IMG/VR virus record: IMGVR_UViG_3300025889_000335
Span: 1-38,360 of that record
Length of the DNA: 38,360 nucleotides
Source: a virus
Direction: 5' to 3' (one strand)
The notes under the pieces were generated by a model. It had not been told where the DNA came from. It saw only the letters and a list, made by a program, of their open reading frames with translations, and did not search any database. Every line of letters starts with the position of its first letter. Position 1 is the stretch's first letter. Below, piece after piece: positions 17,376 to 26,304 of this stretch. Made by a program: the position numbers and the translations under genes.

Positions 17376-18500
17376 TCAGCCCTGCAACTGCGCGACCGCC
17401 GCCTCGATCGATTCGCGAACCGACGACGGCGCTTCGTTGGCACCACCTCCGGTCTGGCGCGGGGTGGAATCGGTGATCGACCCCGCTGCCCTGCGCTTCG
17501 CGTCGAGCGCGGCCTTGGCCTCACGAGCATGCGCGGCCGCCTTGCGTTGCGTCATGATCTTGGAGATTTCGGGATGGAGCATTGCCGCTTTCTCGTACGC
17601 GTCCTTGAGCGTGACCTTCTGCCCACGCGACGCCGCCATGCGCATGATGTCGGCGATGTCGAGGCGCAGGTCGTCGAGGAATTCCGCCTCCGGCGTGCTG
17701 GCAAACGCCTCGAGTTCGGCCATAGCGTCCTGCTCCACGCGCTCCTGCGTCTGCTGGTGGCTGCTGGACAGGAACGCAAGAATTTGGTCGACGCGCGGAT
17801 CCGCGGGCGGCTGACCGCCCTGCATCTGGCCCTGCGGCATGGGGCGACCCTGCACCGCGCCGGCAAGCGCGGCATCCAGCATGGTGATGTCCACCCCGTA
17901 CTGCATGATTGCCGCGGCCACGGCATTGGCCTTCTCCTGCGGCGCACCGCTGCGCAGCATGGTGGCGGTCTTCATGTAGTCGCCGAACGTCTTGATCGGA
18001 TCGCCACCCTCGAGGGCGATGATGTGCTGGAACGGTGCCGCGGTCTGCATGAAGCGCTCCGCGAATTGGCGCGCTTGCGCCGACTCCTGCAACGCCACGG
18101 ACACCTCGCGCTCACGGCGCATGACCTCCTGCTGCACCTCGGCGGGCACCGCGCTCCACTTCTCGCGGACCTCGGGGCGCCACGACGCCGGACCACGCGG
18201 CTGGCGGGCGGGCGTGTCGGTCAGGCCCTTACCGGTCGCGAGCTCCTGCGGAGCGGCACCGTTGGCGGGTTGCTCGACGGTGGGAGCGGCACCGTTGGTG
18301 GCATCGGCCTTGGCACGCGAAGCGAGTCCGGAGTTGGCATCGGCCGCGGCATCGGGCTTGGTCGCGGGCTGCCCGGAATCCGACGGCGTATCCGGCGAAA
18401 CGGCGCCCGCCTGATCGCCGCCTTCCTTTTCGAGGCTGGCCATGGCGTTGGCGATGGAGTCACGGACGTTCTCCTGCTGTGCTTGCTGTTCGATCGGCAT
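17376..18500 (-). CDS. Scaffolding protein
   Basis: The 374-residue protein is acidic to neutral and helix-rich, with a disordered Pro/Ala/Thr N-terminal third (about 25-105), a helical core (PEVREKWSAVPAEVQQEVMRR near 108-128) and a basic C-terminus (KAAAHAREAKAALDAKRRA), the usual capsid-binding end of scaffolds. It lies between portal-side genes and the capsid gene. AAGGA stands ten bases before the ATG. Position and composition make scaffold the best call. Confidence 0.75.
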   Translation of the reverse strand: MPIEQQAQQENVRDSIANAMASLEKEGGDQAGAVSPDTPSDSGQPATKPDAAADANSGLASRAKADATNGAAPTVEQPANGAAPQELATGKGLTDTPARQPRGPASWRPEVREKWSAVPAEVQQEVMRREREVSVALQESAQARQFAERFMQTAAPFQHIIALEGGDPIKTFGDYMKTATMLRSGAPQEKANAVAAAIMQYGVDITMLDAALAGAVQGRPMPQGQMQGGQPPADPRVDQILAFLSSSHQQTQERVEQDAMAELEAFASTPEAEFLDDLRLDIADIMRMAASRGQKVTLKDAYEKAAMLHPEISKIMTQRKAAAHAREAKAALDAKRRAAGSITDSTPRQTGGGANEAPSSVRESIEAAVAQLQG

Positions 18501-18505
18501 TTGGT

Positions 18506-18847
18506 TTATTCCTTTTCAAGACGGGGTTTGTAGCCCGCTGCCACTTTGCGGTAAGCTTCCTCGAGCGCGGGGCGGCGCGTGGGGTCCACCCCTTGCCTTG
18601 ATTCCACCCGGCGCTTTTCCGCGGTACGCCAGGTTTCCTTGAAATCGTCCGTCGTCGTGAGGCCGTGGGCCCGCATATACTCGCGGTGCGACGAGCGCGA
18701 ATTGAACCTGGGGTCACCCATGTCCTGGTACTCGCGATCATTCCACAGCAGTCCGTTGTGCTTCGCGGAGTCACGCTGCGGAATCTCCATTCCAGGCGTA
18801 ACCTCGACCAGCTCACCGTTGATCTGCACCCAGCTGCGACGCGCCAT
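18506..18847 (-). CDS. Conserved small head-region protein
   Basis: The 113-residue basic protein (WVQINGELVEVTPGMEIPQR near 6-25, then NDREYQDMGDPRFNSRSSHREYMRAHGL) is of a type often found between portal and scaffold in podoviruses; its role is unknown. AAGGAAG five bases before the ATG and only 12 bases from the portal stop place it firmly in the head operon. Confidence 0.7.
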   Translation of the reverse strand: MARRSWVQINGELVEVTPGMEIPQRDSAKHNGLLWNDREYQDMGDPRFNSRSSHREYMRAHGLTTTDDFKETWRTAEKRRVESRQGVDPTRRPALEEAYRKVAAGYKPRLEKE

Positions 18848-18859
18848 GTTGACTTCCTT

Positions 18860-20806
18860 TTATGGTGTTGGCAACGCGGTCTCGGGCGGACGTCCCGGAC
18901 CCCCTTGTCCCGGCGGCAATTGTACGCCGGGCGCGGTGAATCCGCCGCTCATGGCTGCGGTCTCCACCTTGATCTGCTCGGCCTTGGCCACGGCTTGCGC
19001 AGCGGAGGCATTGTCCTTGTTGTCCTTCGGCGTGGGCGTGGGCGGCGCCTTGGGCATGGCCAATTGCGCGGTGAGCGCGGCGATGGCCTGGTCCAGCACA
19101 CCCTCGATCTGCTTGCCTGCGCGGAACCCGGTCGCCGCCCACTGCAGCATCTGCATGAGGAACGGGCCCGCACCGGGGTTCTGCTGCACCAGCGGCATGC
19201 TCATGGTAATGAACTGCGACATCGCCTGCAGGAAATCGATGCGCTCCTGCTTCTCCGCGTTCCAGTCGGGCGACGACACCGAGTCGGCGTTGATGGTCAG
19301 GCGCATGGCCATCTGGTTGCCGCTTTTAAGCAACTGGATGGCCTGTTGCACGTAGGGCTGGTCGGCTTCCGGAAGCATGGCCGCCTGCGAGCGTTCCATG
19401 ATGGTCTCCGGTTGCCAGTGATTGCAGATGATTTCCGCCCGCGTGCGAGTGTTGGTGGTGAGGAAGTCTGCCACCTCGGTTTGCACACGCTGCATGCGAG
19501 CCGATCCGTACTGCGCCTTGAGCTGCTGGGCGGTCGCCGTTTCCGATGCCACAGATTGGCCGCGCATGATGTCGGACAGGCCGAGGATCTCGTACACCTC
19601 CTGCATCAGCGCCTGCTTGCGGGTAGTCATCTGCGTGAGCGCCGACACGATAGCATCGAGCGGCATCCAGTCGATGGCACCCTTGATGCCGCCCTTCTCG
19701 GCGAACATTGCCCAGTTGTCCACCGGGATCAGCTCGTTCGTGTTCGCCTGGGAAATCATGCGCTTCACGCCGTCCGCGGACTTGTCGTACACGCCCACGA
19801 CACGCAGCGCCTCGGTAAGAAGGCGCATGCGCGCAGACAGCATGTTCAGTTCCTGGTACTGGTCTTGCACCATGGCGTAGTCCGACCGCGGTAGATACGC
19901 GTTGGACAGACAGGTAGCCATCAGCGGCCGCTTGCAGGGGTAGAAGCCTTGCAGGCGAAGCGGGTCGTACTCCATGTCGAGGATGACCTTGGCGCCCTTG
20001 GAGTACCAGAACACGCTTTTGGTTTCCAGGTGCCACAACTCGTACACCTCGGCAAGCGGCTCGGGACTCACGCGCATCGGATCGTCGTAGGTCGAGCCCT
20101 TGTTGGAGTTCTTGTAGCTGAGTTCCTTGGCGATCACCTCGCCGAACCTGGCGATGCACTTGGCCTTGCTCATGTACGTGCGACGCCCGACCCAGGTGCG
20201 CTTCTCCCAGGTCTTGCACGGCGAGTAGAGGAAGTCCTCCCACCGCACGTAGTCGAGCGGCACCTGCTCGTCCGCGATCACGGTATTGGTGTACGCAGGC
20301 GCAAGCTCCTCGTTGGTCTCCGGGTCGACGATGGCCTCCACCATCTCCTCGGTAGCGGAGAATTCGTACCGCGGCCACGCCTGCCCGAGGCCCACCACGA
20401 AGCGGTCCTTGATGGCTTCGCGATACACATGGTCGGGGGAGTCGTCCAGGTTCTTCAGCTCGAACTTGAAAATGCGCTCAAGGATGAGCGCCGCAACACG
20501 GGCGACGTCGTCCTTCTGGTCGAGGTGCGTGCGATCGACTTCCGGCGCCGGGAGTTTGGCGTACACCGCCGACAATAGCACCTGCACGTTTGCCCAGAAC
20601 ACGTTGAAGCGGGCCGAGTCGTTGGTGGACTCGTCGCTGCCCTCGCTTTGCGCAAGGTACTCGCGCTCCACAGTTCGCGACCTGGTGTGGAAGCGCTGCA
20701 TCCACTTCTTGGATGCTTGCACTTCCTTCTCCCAGTAGTCTGCCCAGTCCGAGGGCGAGCGCTGCTCGGGGGCGATGTCGTAGGCGGCTGGAGTCTGGTT
20801 GCTCAT
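18860..20806 (-). CDS. Portal protein
   Basis: The 648-residue protein is the size and type of podovirus portals. It has an N-terminal helical part with SRTVEREYLAQ (43-53), a beta-rich wing with SKAKCIARFGEV and YSKGAKVILDMEYDPL, and a long helical stem and crown with an Ala/Gln-rich C-terminus. It directly follows the large terminase, overlapping by ATGA, which is the expected order. The dodecameric portal is the DNA entry channel and the docking site for terminase and tail adaptor. Confidence 0.85.
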   Translation of the reverse strand: MSNQTPAAYDIAPEQRSPSDWADYWEKEVQASKKWMQRFHTRSRTVEREYLAQSEGSDESTNDSARFNVFWANVQVLLSAVYAKLPAPEVDRTHLDQKDDVARVAALILERIFKFELKNLDDSPDHVYREAIKDRFVVGLGQAWPRYEFSATEEMVEAIVDPETNEELAPAYTNTVIADEQVPLDYVRWEDFLYSPCKTWEKRTWVGRRTYMSKAKCIARFGEVIAKELSYKNSNKGSTYDDPMRVSPEPLAEVYELWHLETKSVFWYSKGAKVILDMEYDPLRLQGFYPCKRPLMATCLSNAYLPRSDYAMVQDQYQELNMLSARMRLLTEALRVVGVYDKSADGVKRMISQANTNELIPVDNWAMFAEKGGIKGAIDWMPLDAIVSALTQMTTRKQALMQEVYEILGLSDIMRGQSVASETATAQQLKAQYGSARMQRVQTEVADFLTTNTRTRAEIICNHWQPETIMERSQAAMLPEADQPYVQQAIQLLKSGNQMAMRLTINADSVSSPDWNAEKQERIDFLQAMSQFITMSMPLVQQNPGAGPFLMQMLQWAATGFRAGKQIEGVLDQAIAALTAQLAMPKAPPTPTPKDNKDNASAAQAVAKAEQIKVETAAMSGGFTAPGVQLPPGQGGPGRPPETALPTP

Positions 20807-22185
20807 ACGCGCGGTCCCCTGCGGCTTTCCCGTTCGGAGAACAGGTCTTCAAGGTTGTAGGCGTGGTGGTGGCCCTGCCGTGCGGTCTTTGGCGCGGGAC
20901 TGTTCTTCTTGGCGGAACGATCCGCCCATGCCTTCACGTGCTGCTCCACGATGGTGGCGCCGTAGCTGAAACCGTCGCCACCGTGCGAAGCCCAGTTGTG
21001 CAGGGGTTCTTGCGAGAACACCTTGCGCTTATCGTCCCACGTGTAAGACCAGTCACGCAGGGCTGCAAGACCGGGTTTGCAGTTTGTCTTGTGGAAGCGT
21101 GCGTATTTGGCGACGACACGAGCGGCATTGATGCGATCGCGGATTTCCATGCGGGGCAGCACCCTGGCCCCGAAGCCGGCCTTGAGGAACTGTTCCAGCA
21201 CAGAATGCTTGGTCGCAAACGTCTTGGCCTTGGCATCGTGCGGCAGATAGACGTTCTCGATGATCCACGGCGACGTCTGCAGGCGCGAGATCCAGTCTTC
21301 CGCGTCGAGTCCCGAATCCTCGTCGTAATCCACCAGCACGGGACCGTCGGGCCGAATTTGCCAGAACCACCAGGCCGCGGTATCACGGTAGCCGATGTCG
21401 CTTGACACGAACACGGGAGAACCGTCAGGATCGAACAGGTCGCCGTCAAGTACACGACCCTCGCGCTCTGCCTCTTCGATGTAGCTGCCCAGGATGGCGC
21501 CGACGTTGGCGGACGAGAACGAGCAGTAGAACTCCTGCTCCGCCAGCTCCTTCGGCATGCCCTCACGAATTTCCTTGTCCACGTCCTCGCGCGTGACGAT
21601 ACCGGTGTCGTCGATCGTCTTGATCGAGTAGAACCAGTCGTCGGAGGCTTCGGCAATTTCCTTGATGTCCCAGCCGTGATTGTAACCGCGAGGTGTGTAG
21701 ATGAACCACGCCCAGCCGCCGTTTTCCAGCAAGATCGGGCGAACGTAGTCCCAGACACGGGGATCAGTCAGCGACCACTCGCTGAACACGACGCCCACCG
21801 GGTTAGAGCCCACCAGCGCATCGTAGCTGTCCGACCCGACAAGCTGGTACATGGAGCCGCACTTGAGCGGCATCTTCATCTCGGTGTTGTTCGGCTCGCC
21901 TTTGCGCAGGATGGGCGGCAGCGCCTGGTCCAGCAAGCGGTCGCCGGAACGGGTGAACGCGTCCCACACCACCTTCCGCGCCTGGCGCTGCGTCGGCAGC
22001 ATGTGCCAGTAGAGACCTGGGCGCTGGTGCGCCATCTTGGCGATCTGGTGGATTGCCGTCGTGTCCTTGCCGGCACGGCGATGCCATACCGTACATGCGC
22101 GAGACCCCCCGCGATCGAAATAGGCCATCACCTCGTTCTGGTAGTCACGAGGCGTAAACCTGTTCGGGAGGATGATCTGCGTCAT
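20803..22185 (-). CDS. terL: Terminase large subunit
   Basis: The 460-residue protein drives DNA packaging. The ATPase domain has a Walker A variant HRRAGKDTT (35-43) and a Walker B-like GVVFSEW (131-137), where Glu136 is catalytic and the usual Asp is Ser. The nuclease domain shows SSDIGYRD (261-268) with Asp263, an acidic VDYDED (285-290) and a late GGDGFSYGA. The ATG at 22185 overlaps the upstream TGA (ATGA); the much longer in-frame extension upstream is a shadow of the previous gene. Confidence 0.93.
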   Translation of the reverse strand: MTQIILPNRFTPRDYQNEVMAYFDRGGSRACTVWHRRAGKDTTAIHQIAKMAHQRPGLYWHMLPTQRQARKVVWDAFTRSGDRLLDQALPPILRKGEPNNTEMKMPLKCGSMYQLVGSDSYDALVGSNPVGVVFSEWSLTDPRVWDYVRPILLENGGWAWFIYTPRGYNHGWDIKEIAEASDDWFYSIKTIDDTGIVTREDVDKEIREGMPKELAEQEFYCSFSSANVGAILGSYIEEAEREGRVLDGDLFDPDGSPVFVSSDIGYRDTAAWWFWQIRPDGPVLVDYDEDSGLDAEDWISRLQTSPWIIENVYLPHDAKAKTFATKHSVLEQFLKAGFGARVLPRMEIRDRINAARVVAKYARFHKTNCKPGLAALRDWSYTWDDKRKVFSQEPLHNWASHGGDGFSYGATIVEQHVKAWADRSAKKNSPAPKTARQGHHHAYNLEDLFSERESRRGPRV

Positions 22186-24152
22186 TCGCGCGGGATGTCC
22201 ACGCCGCCGATGAAGCGGTTGGCCTGTCCGACGTCGCGGGCCTGCGTGGGATTCACGCGCGGATCTTTCTGCTTGAGCAGCTCTTCGATGAGGTGCATGT
22301 ATTTCCTCACCTCGTAGTCGTGCGTGAGCACGCGGTTGCCGCGGATTTCCGCCAACCGCTCCACCGCCGAGCGCACGTTGCCCGCGTTGTCGCCCGACCC
22401 GAGGAACAGCCCCGAGTTCTCCATGTCGCCGGTGCCCATGCCGCGACCGCGGGTTGCCAGGTACTGCTCGGCTCCTTGCCGGTTCAGCATGTCGCGCGTC
22501 ATGGTCTGGAACGCCGGGTGCATCGGCCCGTTCTTGAACCCCTTGAGCTGCGCGATTTCCTGCGGCGGGTTCTCGAGGAGGAACGCCAGGCGCTCCGCGT
22601 GCTGCGGGTACATCTCCGAAATGGTACGAATGTGCTCGGCATTGAGCGGACCGCGCAGAGGCGAGACCTTGCCGCCGCCTACGGTGATGCCCGCGGCGCG
22701 ACGCATGACATCGTTGTTGCCGCCCATGAAGTCGGGGATCTGCAGCACCTCGTTGGCGCGTGCGACGGTGCCGTGCAATTCCGGCGCATGCTGCTCGATG
22801 GGGACACCGGCCTCGCGCCTTGCGCGTTGCCACGACAGGTACTCGGGTTTACCGAGCAGGTCGCGCACGTACGAGCGGGACACCGACTTGTCCAGCGGCG
22901 CGCGCAGCTCCATCGTCGCCGCCGGGAAGCCCTCGGGCGTGCGCAGCGACAGGATGTCACCCTTGCCCGCCAGCGCGTTGGCGATGTAGGAGGTGGCATC
23001 GCGCAGGTCGGAGCGAACAGGCTGGCCGGTCACGATGTCACGGGCGGGGACCCAACCGGGGTAGCCCCACTCCGGCTTGCCGTGCGCGACACCTGCGACG
23101 CAGTGGTCGCCGAGACACGTGTCGACGGACAGGCCGCGCTTGACCAGCTCGGGGTCTTGACCGCGCCCGTAGCGTAGCCACTTGCCGGCGTCCGTCTCGT
23201 GCAGCACGTCGCCCGGCGGATGTTCCGCGGTGATGCGTTGCGCCGCCTCGAGGCGCGCGTCGGCCGACTTGGCCTTGGTCTTCAGGCCACGCGCGTCGGC
23301 CTTGACCGTTGCCGCCAGCAGGGCGGGCACGTCCATGCGCGCCAGGTCACCCTCCGGAATGGTGCGCGCGAAGTCCCCCGCGTGTTGCAGGAAGCCCTGC
23401 AACCGCATGAACTCCGCCGCGCGGTTGCCCTCCGGACCCGCGCCGCGCAGGTGCCACACCTGCTCGCCTTCTCGCGCCATTGGCGCGATCATGCCGGCTT
23501 GCTCGTTCGGGTCATGGGGTTTGGCGCGCAGCAGCCTGTCCATGGCCTGCTCGTACGTCAGCTCGTCCGCGCCGCCCGGCAGCTTGACCTTGTTCGACGG
23601 GTCCTTGGACGTACCCATCTGACGGCTCAGGTACCGCGGAATCATGCGGTCGGCCCACTGATTCAGGGCATCGGACGGCGCCACGTCGCCGCCATAGCGC
23701 ATCAGTTGCGACCGTAGCCAGTCGCCGGTGTGCGGCGTGAAGTGCCCGCCCGGCTCCTTGACCGCGTTCAGCTTCAGACCAGTGCCCTCCATGAAGCTGT
23801 CGATGCGGGGGAGCAGCGCCTCGCCCGCAGCCTCGCTCGCGTAGCGCGTCGCGCCAGGCCCAGGGCGGGACAGCTTGCCGACGCCGGGGACGAACGGCGG
23901 GATCTTGGACGACTCCAGCAGCTTGGCCAGGGCTTCGAGCTGCGACCGACCCGACGCAGTGCGCGGCTCGTAGGTCATCTGGCGGTGCGCTTCGCCCGCC
24001 GCGGTCTGCGCCTCGTCCGTACCCTCACGCGTTCCGATTTTGCGGGCACCCTTGGCCAGGCCCATCGCGGCGGCGATCGGCAGCGCCAGCGTACCGGAGC
24101 CCACGGTGCCCAGCACTTCGAGCGAACCGGCCAGATCCTTGAGAGGCTGCAT
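22182..24152 (-). CDS. Large PcfJ-like protein upstream of terminase
   Basis: The 656-residue protein is not a standard structural protein. Residues about 320-425 resemble PcfJ-like domains: GKWLRYGRG, then DTCLGDHCVAGV, and GDILSLRTPEGFPAATMELR near 403-422. An earlier block (GGHFTPHTGDWLRSQL, MIPRYLSRQMGTSKDP) looks like a module of large polyvalent phage proteins. The N-terminus has a hydrophobic Gly/Ala stretch (14-35). It sits between the small-terminase candidate and terL. It may be a virion-carried effector or a packaging factor; the family call is moderate and function unknown. AGGAG seven bases before ATG. Confidence 0.6.
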   Translation of the reverse strand: MQPLKDLAGSLEVLGTVGSGTLALPIAAAMGLAKGARKIGTREGTDEAQTAAGEAHRQMTYEPRTASGRSQLEALAKLLESSKIPPFVPGVGKLSRPGPGATRYASEAAGEALLPRIDSFMEGTGLKLNAVKEPGGHFTPHTGDWLRSQLMRYGGDVAPSDALNQWADRMIPRYLSRQMGTSKDPSNKVKLPGGADELTYEQAMDRLLRAKPHDPNEQAGMIAPMAREGEQVWHLRGAGPEGNRAAEFMRLQGFLQHAGDFARTIPEGDLARMDVPALLAATVKADARGLKTKAKSADARLEAAQRITAEHPPGDVLHETDAGKWLRYGRGQDPELVKRGLSVDTCLGDHCVAGVAHGKPEWGYPGWVPARDIVTGQPVRSDLRDATSYIANALAGKGDILSLRTPEGFPAATMELRAPLDKSVSRSYVRDLLGKPEYLSWQRARREAGVPIEQHAPELHGTVARANEVLQIPDFMGGNNDVMRRAAGITVGGGKVSPLRGPLNAEHIRTISEMYPQHAERLAFLLENPPQEIAQLKGFKNGPMHPAFQTMTRDMLNRQGAEQYLATRGRGMGTGDMENSGLFLGSGDNAGNVRSAVERLAEIRGNRVLTHDYEVRKYMHLIEELLKQKDPRVNPTQARDVGQANRFIGGVDIPRE

Positions 24153-24161
24153 GCAGGTCTC

Positions 24162-24515
24162 CTACTGTGGAGTGTTGTGCTGCGGCAAGATCGCGGGCGG
24201 GGTGGTGACCTCCTTCTGGTCTCCCCACTTCACCGGCGTTTGCGTGCCGTCCGCGGATTGCACGAGCACGGTCAGCGGTGCGCCATCCTTGCCGGTGATT
24301 TCCAGCGGGATCAACCGCGCCAGCGCCTGGACGAAGGTCCGCGCGTTCTGCGGGTCGTCCCGAACGAAACGCACAAGCCACGCCGCGCCACCCAGTTGGT
24401 CGAAGGCATCGCGGAAGATTGCCCGCAGTTCCTTCTTGACAATGGCAGGGTGCTCCGGCGCGTTGCCTTGCGGCGGCGTCGGAAGCTTGACTTTCTTTTT
24501 GGCGCGGGTAGCCAT
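24162..24515 (-). CDS. Small terminase subunit candidate
   Basis: The 117-residue protein has a basic Lys-rich start (TRAKKKVKLP), a helical core (IFRDAFDQLGGAAWLVRF, then NARTFVQALARLIPLEITG, about 33-75) and a Pro/Thr tail. Proteins with the pattern AFxxLGG...RLIPLE before terL are often small terminases or related DNA-binding subunits. It is the first gene of the leftward operon. No clear ribosome site precedes the ATG, and no sigma70 promoter is obvious upstream. Confidence 0.55.
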   Translation of the reverse strand: MATRAKKKVKLPTPPQGNAPEHPAIVKKELRAIFRDAFDQLGGAAWLVRFVRDDPQNARTFVQALARLIPLEITGKDGAPLTVLVQSADGTQTPVKWGDQKEVTTPPAILPQHNTPQ

Positions 24516-24565
24516 TCAGCCGCGATCGTATCGTAATCCGACGTTTGAGGGAACCGTTACGCGCG

Positions 24566-24576
24566 CGTATGTACGT
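24566..24576 (-). promoter_or_regulatory. ACGTACATACG motif upstream of the late operon
   Basis: This 11-base motif, read on the minus strand, stands about 55 bp before the first late gene. The same sequence precedes the HicA-like gene at 1418-1428. It may be an operator shared by the two units; with only two copies, chance is not excluded. Confidence 0.3.
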
Positions 24577-24765
24577 ATATGGAACACCATGCGCCGCCCG
24601 TTGCACGATGCGCTCCGGCGGCATAGGCTATCTAACTAGGGAGTCGTACGGTGACCGGGTTGCTATGCGCGACCGAACAATCGCTTGGGCCCGCTGTCGG
24701 CGAGGTCCACCCCCCTGGGGCCTGTTCTTGTTGGCCCACTGACTTGCTCGGCCGAGCGCAGAGGT

Positions 24766-25102
24766 GTTAGTGCCCACTAACTTGTCAGTAGCGCCGAGCG
24801 CGCAGACCTTCAGGTTGCGCTCGCGCGGCCGTGACGTTAGTGGCAACTAACTAAACCCGCGCGCAAAGCGCGTAGCACGCGGCGCCGCCGGGTAATGTTG
24901 GTGACCACTAGCGCTACGCCCTACGCGCACCGCGCGCCAGCCTTGTTAGTGACTACTAACTAGTAGGCTGCCGAGCGCGCTGCGCGCAGCTGCCTGCAAT
25001 GTTAGTGGCCACTAACTTACCTGGCCGCGCCGAGTGCATAGCCGACATACGAAGTCGGCTATCTGGCTGCGCGCAGCTGCCGTTATGTTAGTGGCCACTA
25101 AC
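24766..25102. repeat. Six copies of 16-bp palindrome GTTAGTGRCCACTAAC
   Basis: Copies start at 24766, 24836, 24897, 24945, 25001 and 25087, spaced 48 to 86 bases. The last two are perfect (GTTAGTGGCCACTAAC). The left arm is almost invariant, while the right arm varies more, which gives the sites a direction. Copies five and six extend upstream as a longer repeat including GCTGCGCGCAGCTGCC (24979-24994 and 25066-25081). Such an array suits a multimeric DNA-binding protein: a regulator, an initiator or a packaging subunit. Confidence 0.92.
25038..25062. other. Hairpin between palindromes five and six
   Basis: ATAGCCGAC and GTCGGCTAT form a perfect 9-bp stem with a 7-base loop. There is no adjacent T-run, so it is not a clear terminator. 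It adds to the density of structure in the control region. Confidence 0.6.
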
Positions 25103-25314
25103 CTATCGCTACGCGCGAAGGGCCGGGCTCGCATAGCGAAACTATCCAATAAACTTGTTTACAAGATGGGAATTATATGCTAGCCAAAATAACTCAGCAT
25201 AGTGAAACAAATAACTATGTACAAACTAGTTAGGATGTGATCTAATAATATCGTCATCACAACGATGACACTGGATCTTAGGATCCAGAATCTTTGACAA
25301 CCAGGAGCCACACC

Positions 25315-25605
25315 ATGTCCGAGCAAGCCAAAGCCATTGCCTCGTCCAAAGTCGTCCAGCCGATGAAGTCCAAGGCCAAGACGCCCAAGTCCAAGCAGGT
25401 CAAGGACGCCGCGCCCAACTCGTGGGCCGAGAAGTACAAGGCGGGGACGATCGGCCGACTGATCGCGGAGGCGATCGTTGGCGGCAAGATGACCAACGAG
25501 CAGATCCTCGAGGCCGTGAAGAAGGAGAAGAAGGACGCCAAGACCACCTACGGGTGCGTCGCGTGGTACCGCAGCGCGGCCCGCAAGGCCGGCGTCATCA
25601 AGTAG
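25315..25605 (+). CDS. Small basic DNA-binding-like protein in the control region
   Basis: The 96-residue protein has a Lys/Ser-rich disordered start (1-35) and a compact helical domain (43-94): GTIGRLIAEAI, MTNEQILEAVKK, then TTYGCVAWYRSAARKAG. The same domain recurs at 180-228 of the 260-aa protein encoded at 36711, with CIAYYR for CVAWYR. It looks like a small helix-turn-helix-type DNA-binding module. The ATG at 25315 has AGGAG seven bases upstream; the TTG at 25294 does not. It is flanked by palindromes on both sides and followed by a strong terminator, so it is expressed alone and may bind the palindromes. Confidence 0.75.
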   Translation: MSEQAKAIASSKVVQPMKSKAKTPKSKQVKDAAPNSWAEKYKAGTIGRLIAEAIVGGKMTNEQILEAVKKEKKDAKTTYGCVAWYRSAARKAGVIK

Positions 25606-25609
25606 CGCG

Positions 25610-25647
25610 AAGCCCAGAGACCGCAAGGTCTCTGGGCTTTGTCTTTT
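25610..25647 (+). terminator. Strong rho-independent terminator
   Basis: A perfect 13-bp stem (25610-25622 with 25627-25639) closes a GCAA tetraloop and is followed by TGTCTTTT. It ends the 96-aa transcript five bases after the stop and isolates it from the early genes. Confidence 0.92.
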
Positions 25648-25668
25648 GCGCTCGGCGCGCGCTGCCAT

Positions 25669-25731
25669 GTTAGTGACCACTAACGTATCGAGCTGCGCCG
25701 AGCGCATCGAGCCATGTTAGTGACCGCTCAC
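25669..25731. repeat. Two further copies of the 16-bp palindrome
   Basis: Copies at 25669-25684 (GTTAGTGACCACTAAC) and 25716-25731 (degenerate right arm, GTTAGTGACCGCTCAC) follow the terminator, each preceded by GCCAT. Spacing is 47 bases, as in the left cluster. Confidence 0.88.
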
Positions 25732-25968
25732 GCTAGGCGCTCTGCCCGTCCACCCACCACTTATTAGGCAACCCAGCATGCCTCGGGCGGAGCGCGGATT
25801 CCGTACGGCCTCACACAACGCGCTCTGCGGCGCTGTCGGAGCGCGTCGCGCAGCGGGTTCCGCGGTTTGCGGGGTGCGATGGCCGGCCAGGCGCAGTGCG
25901 CGGGGCACAACGTTGGAAAACCGTGGCGCATACGTTGATGTTGCGCAAGTCGTTGATTTTATTAACTT

Positions 25969-26100
25969 TGTACCACGTTTGTACGTTTAAGCCACTTTTT
26001 CTCCTAAATTTATATATATATACACTATATCTAATTAGATATTATATATACATTCATTACTTTAATTGAATTTGATCAAAAAACGTATAAACGTGGTACA
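25969..26100. repeat. Large inverted repeat around an AT-rich core (candidate origin)
   Basis: The arms 25969-25989 and 26080-26100 match in inverted orientation over 19 of 21 bases (TGTACCACGTTT...ACGTTT). They flank about 90 bases of very AT-rich DNA that contains a perfect 16-bp palindrome. The inner ACGTGGTAC is repeated a third time at 26309-26317. An easily melted core within repeat arms, next to early replication genes, is what a phage replication origin would look like. Confidence 0.65.
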
Positions 26101-26136
26101 TACGCAATGAAATCAGCCGCTTGCGCGACATCCAAC

Positions 26137-26154
26137 GTATGCGCCGGCGCATAC
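26137..26154. repeat. Perfect 18-bp palindrome GTATGCGCCGGCGCATAC
   Basis: This is an exact dyad. Half-sites of the form GGCGCATAC recur at 25925-25933 and 26277-26285, so a protein may recognise this sequence in the origin-like region. Confidence 0.8.
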
Positions 26155-26172
26155 CTGAACCTGGTGCACCCT

Positions 26173-26304
26173 ACAAAACGATAAACACTGGCATTCCATT
26201 TTTTACGATTTCGTGCTGCCTACAAAAAGATAAATAGCGTAACAAAAATTCCTTTTCGCAAAAAATGGAACGCGTCGGCGCATACCTTGGACAAAAAGAT
26301 AAAT
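26173..26304. repeat. Three direct repeats of ACAAAAAGATAAAT
   Basis: Copies at 26173-26186 (two mismatches), 26222-26235 and 26291-26304 lie in the same orientation, 49 and 69 bases apart. Between them is an inverted pair TTCCATTTTTTACG (26194-26207) / CGCAAAAAATGGAA (26257-26270), 13 of 14 matching. These resemble iterons of an origin. Confidence 0.8.

Larger units (their letters stand above)
24516..25314. other. Non-coding control region, left half
   Basis: No convincing gene is present in these 799 bases. They hold six of nine 16-bp palindromes (24766-25102), GC-rich spacers with repeated GCTGCGCGCAGC palindromes, hairpins, and an AT-rich stretch (25141-25260) ahead of the 96-aa gene. 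That stretch contains GTCATC...GATGAC (25253-25269) and a CTGGATC-TTAG-GATCCAG hairpin (25271-25288). Two short frames in this region lack ribosome sites and look spurious. Confidence 0.75.

Noticed and set aside
16120-17814. 564-aa open frame on the + strand
   Set aside because: It is antisense to the capsid and scaffold genes, has repetitive Arg/Val/His content from GC-rich codon shadowing, and lacks a ribosome site.
24545-24846. Two short frames in the control region
   Set aside because: Neither has a ribosome site or protein-like composition, and one overlaps a palindrome copy.
24766-25102. CRISPR array
   Set aside because: The repeats are short palindromes with unequal spacers of 32 to 70 bases, and no cas genes are present; the Cas4-like nuclease belongs to the replication module.
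25155-25183. Sigma70 promoter for the 96-aa gene at TTGTTTACA
   Set aside because: TTTACA at 25158 has no acceptable -10 at 16-18 bases; the AT-rich stretch probably holds the promoter, but I cannot place it.
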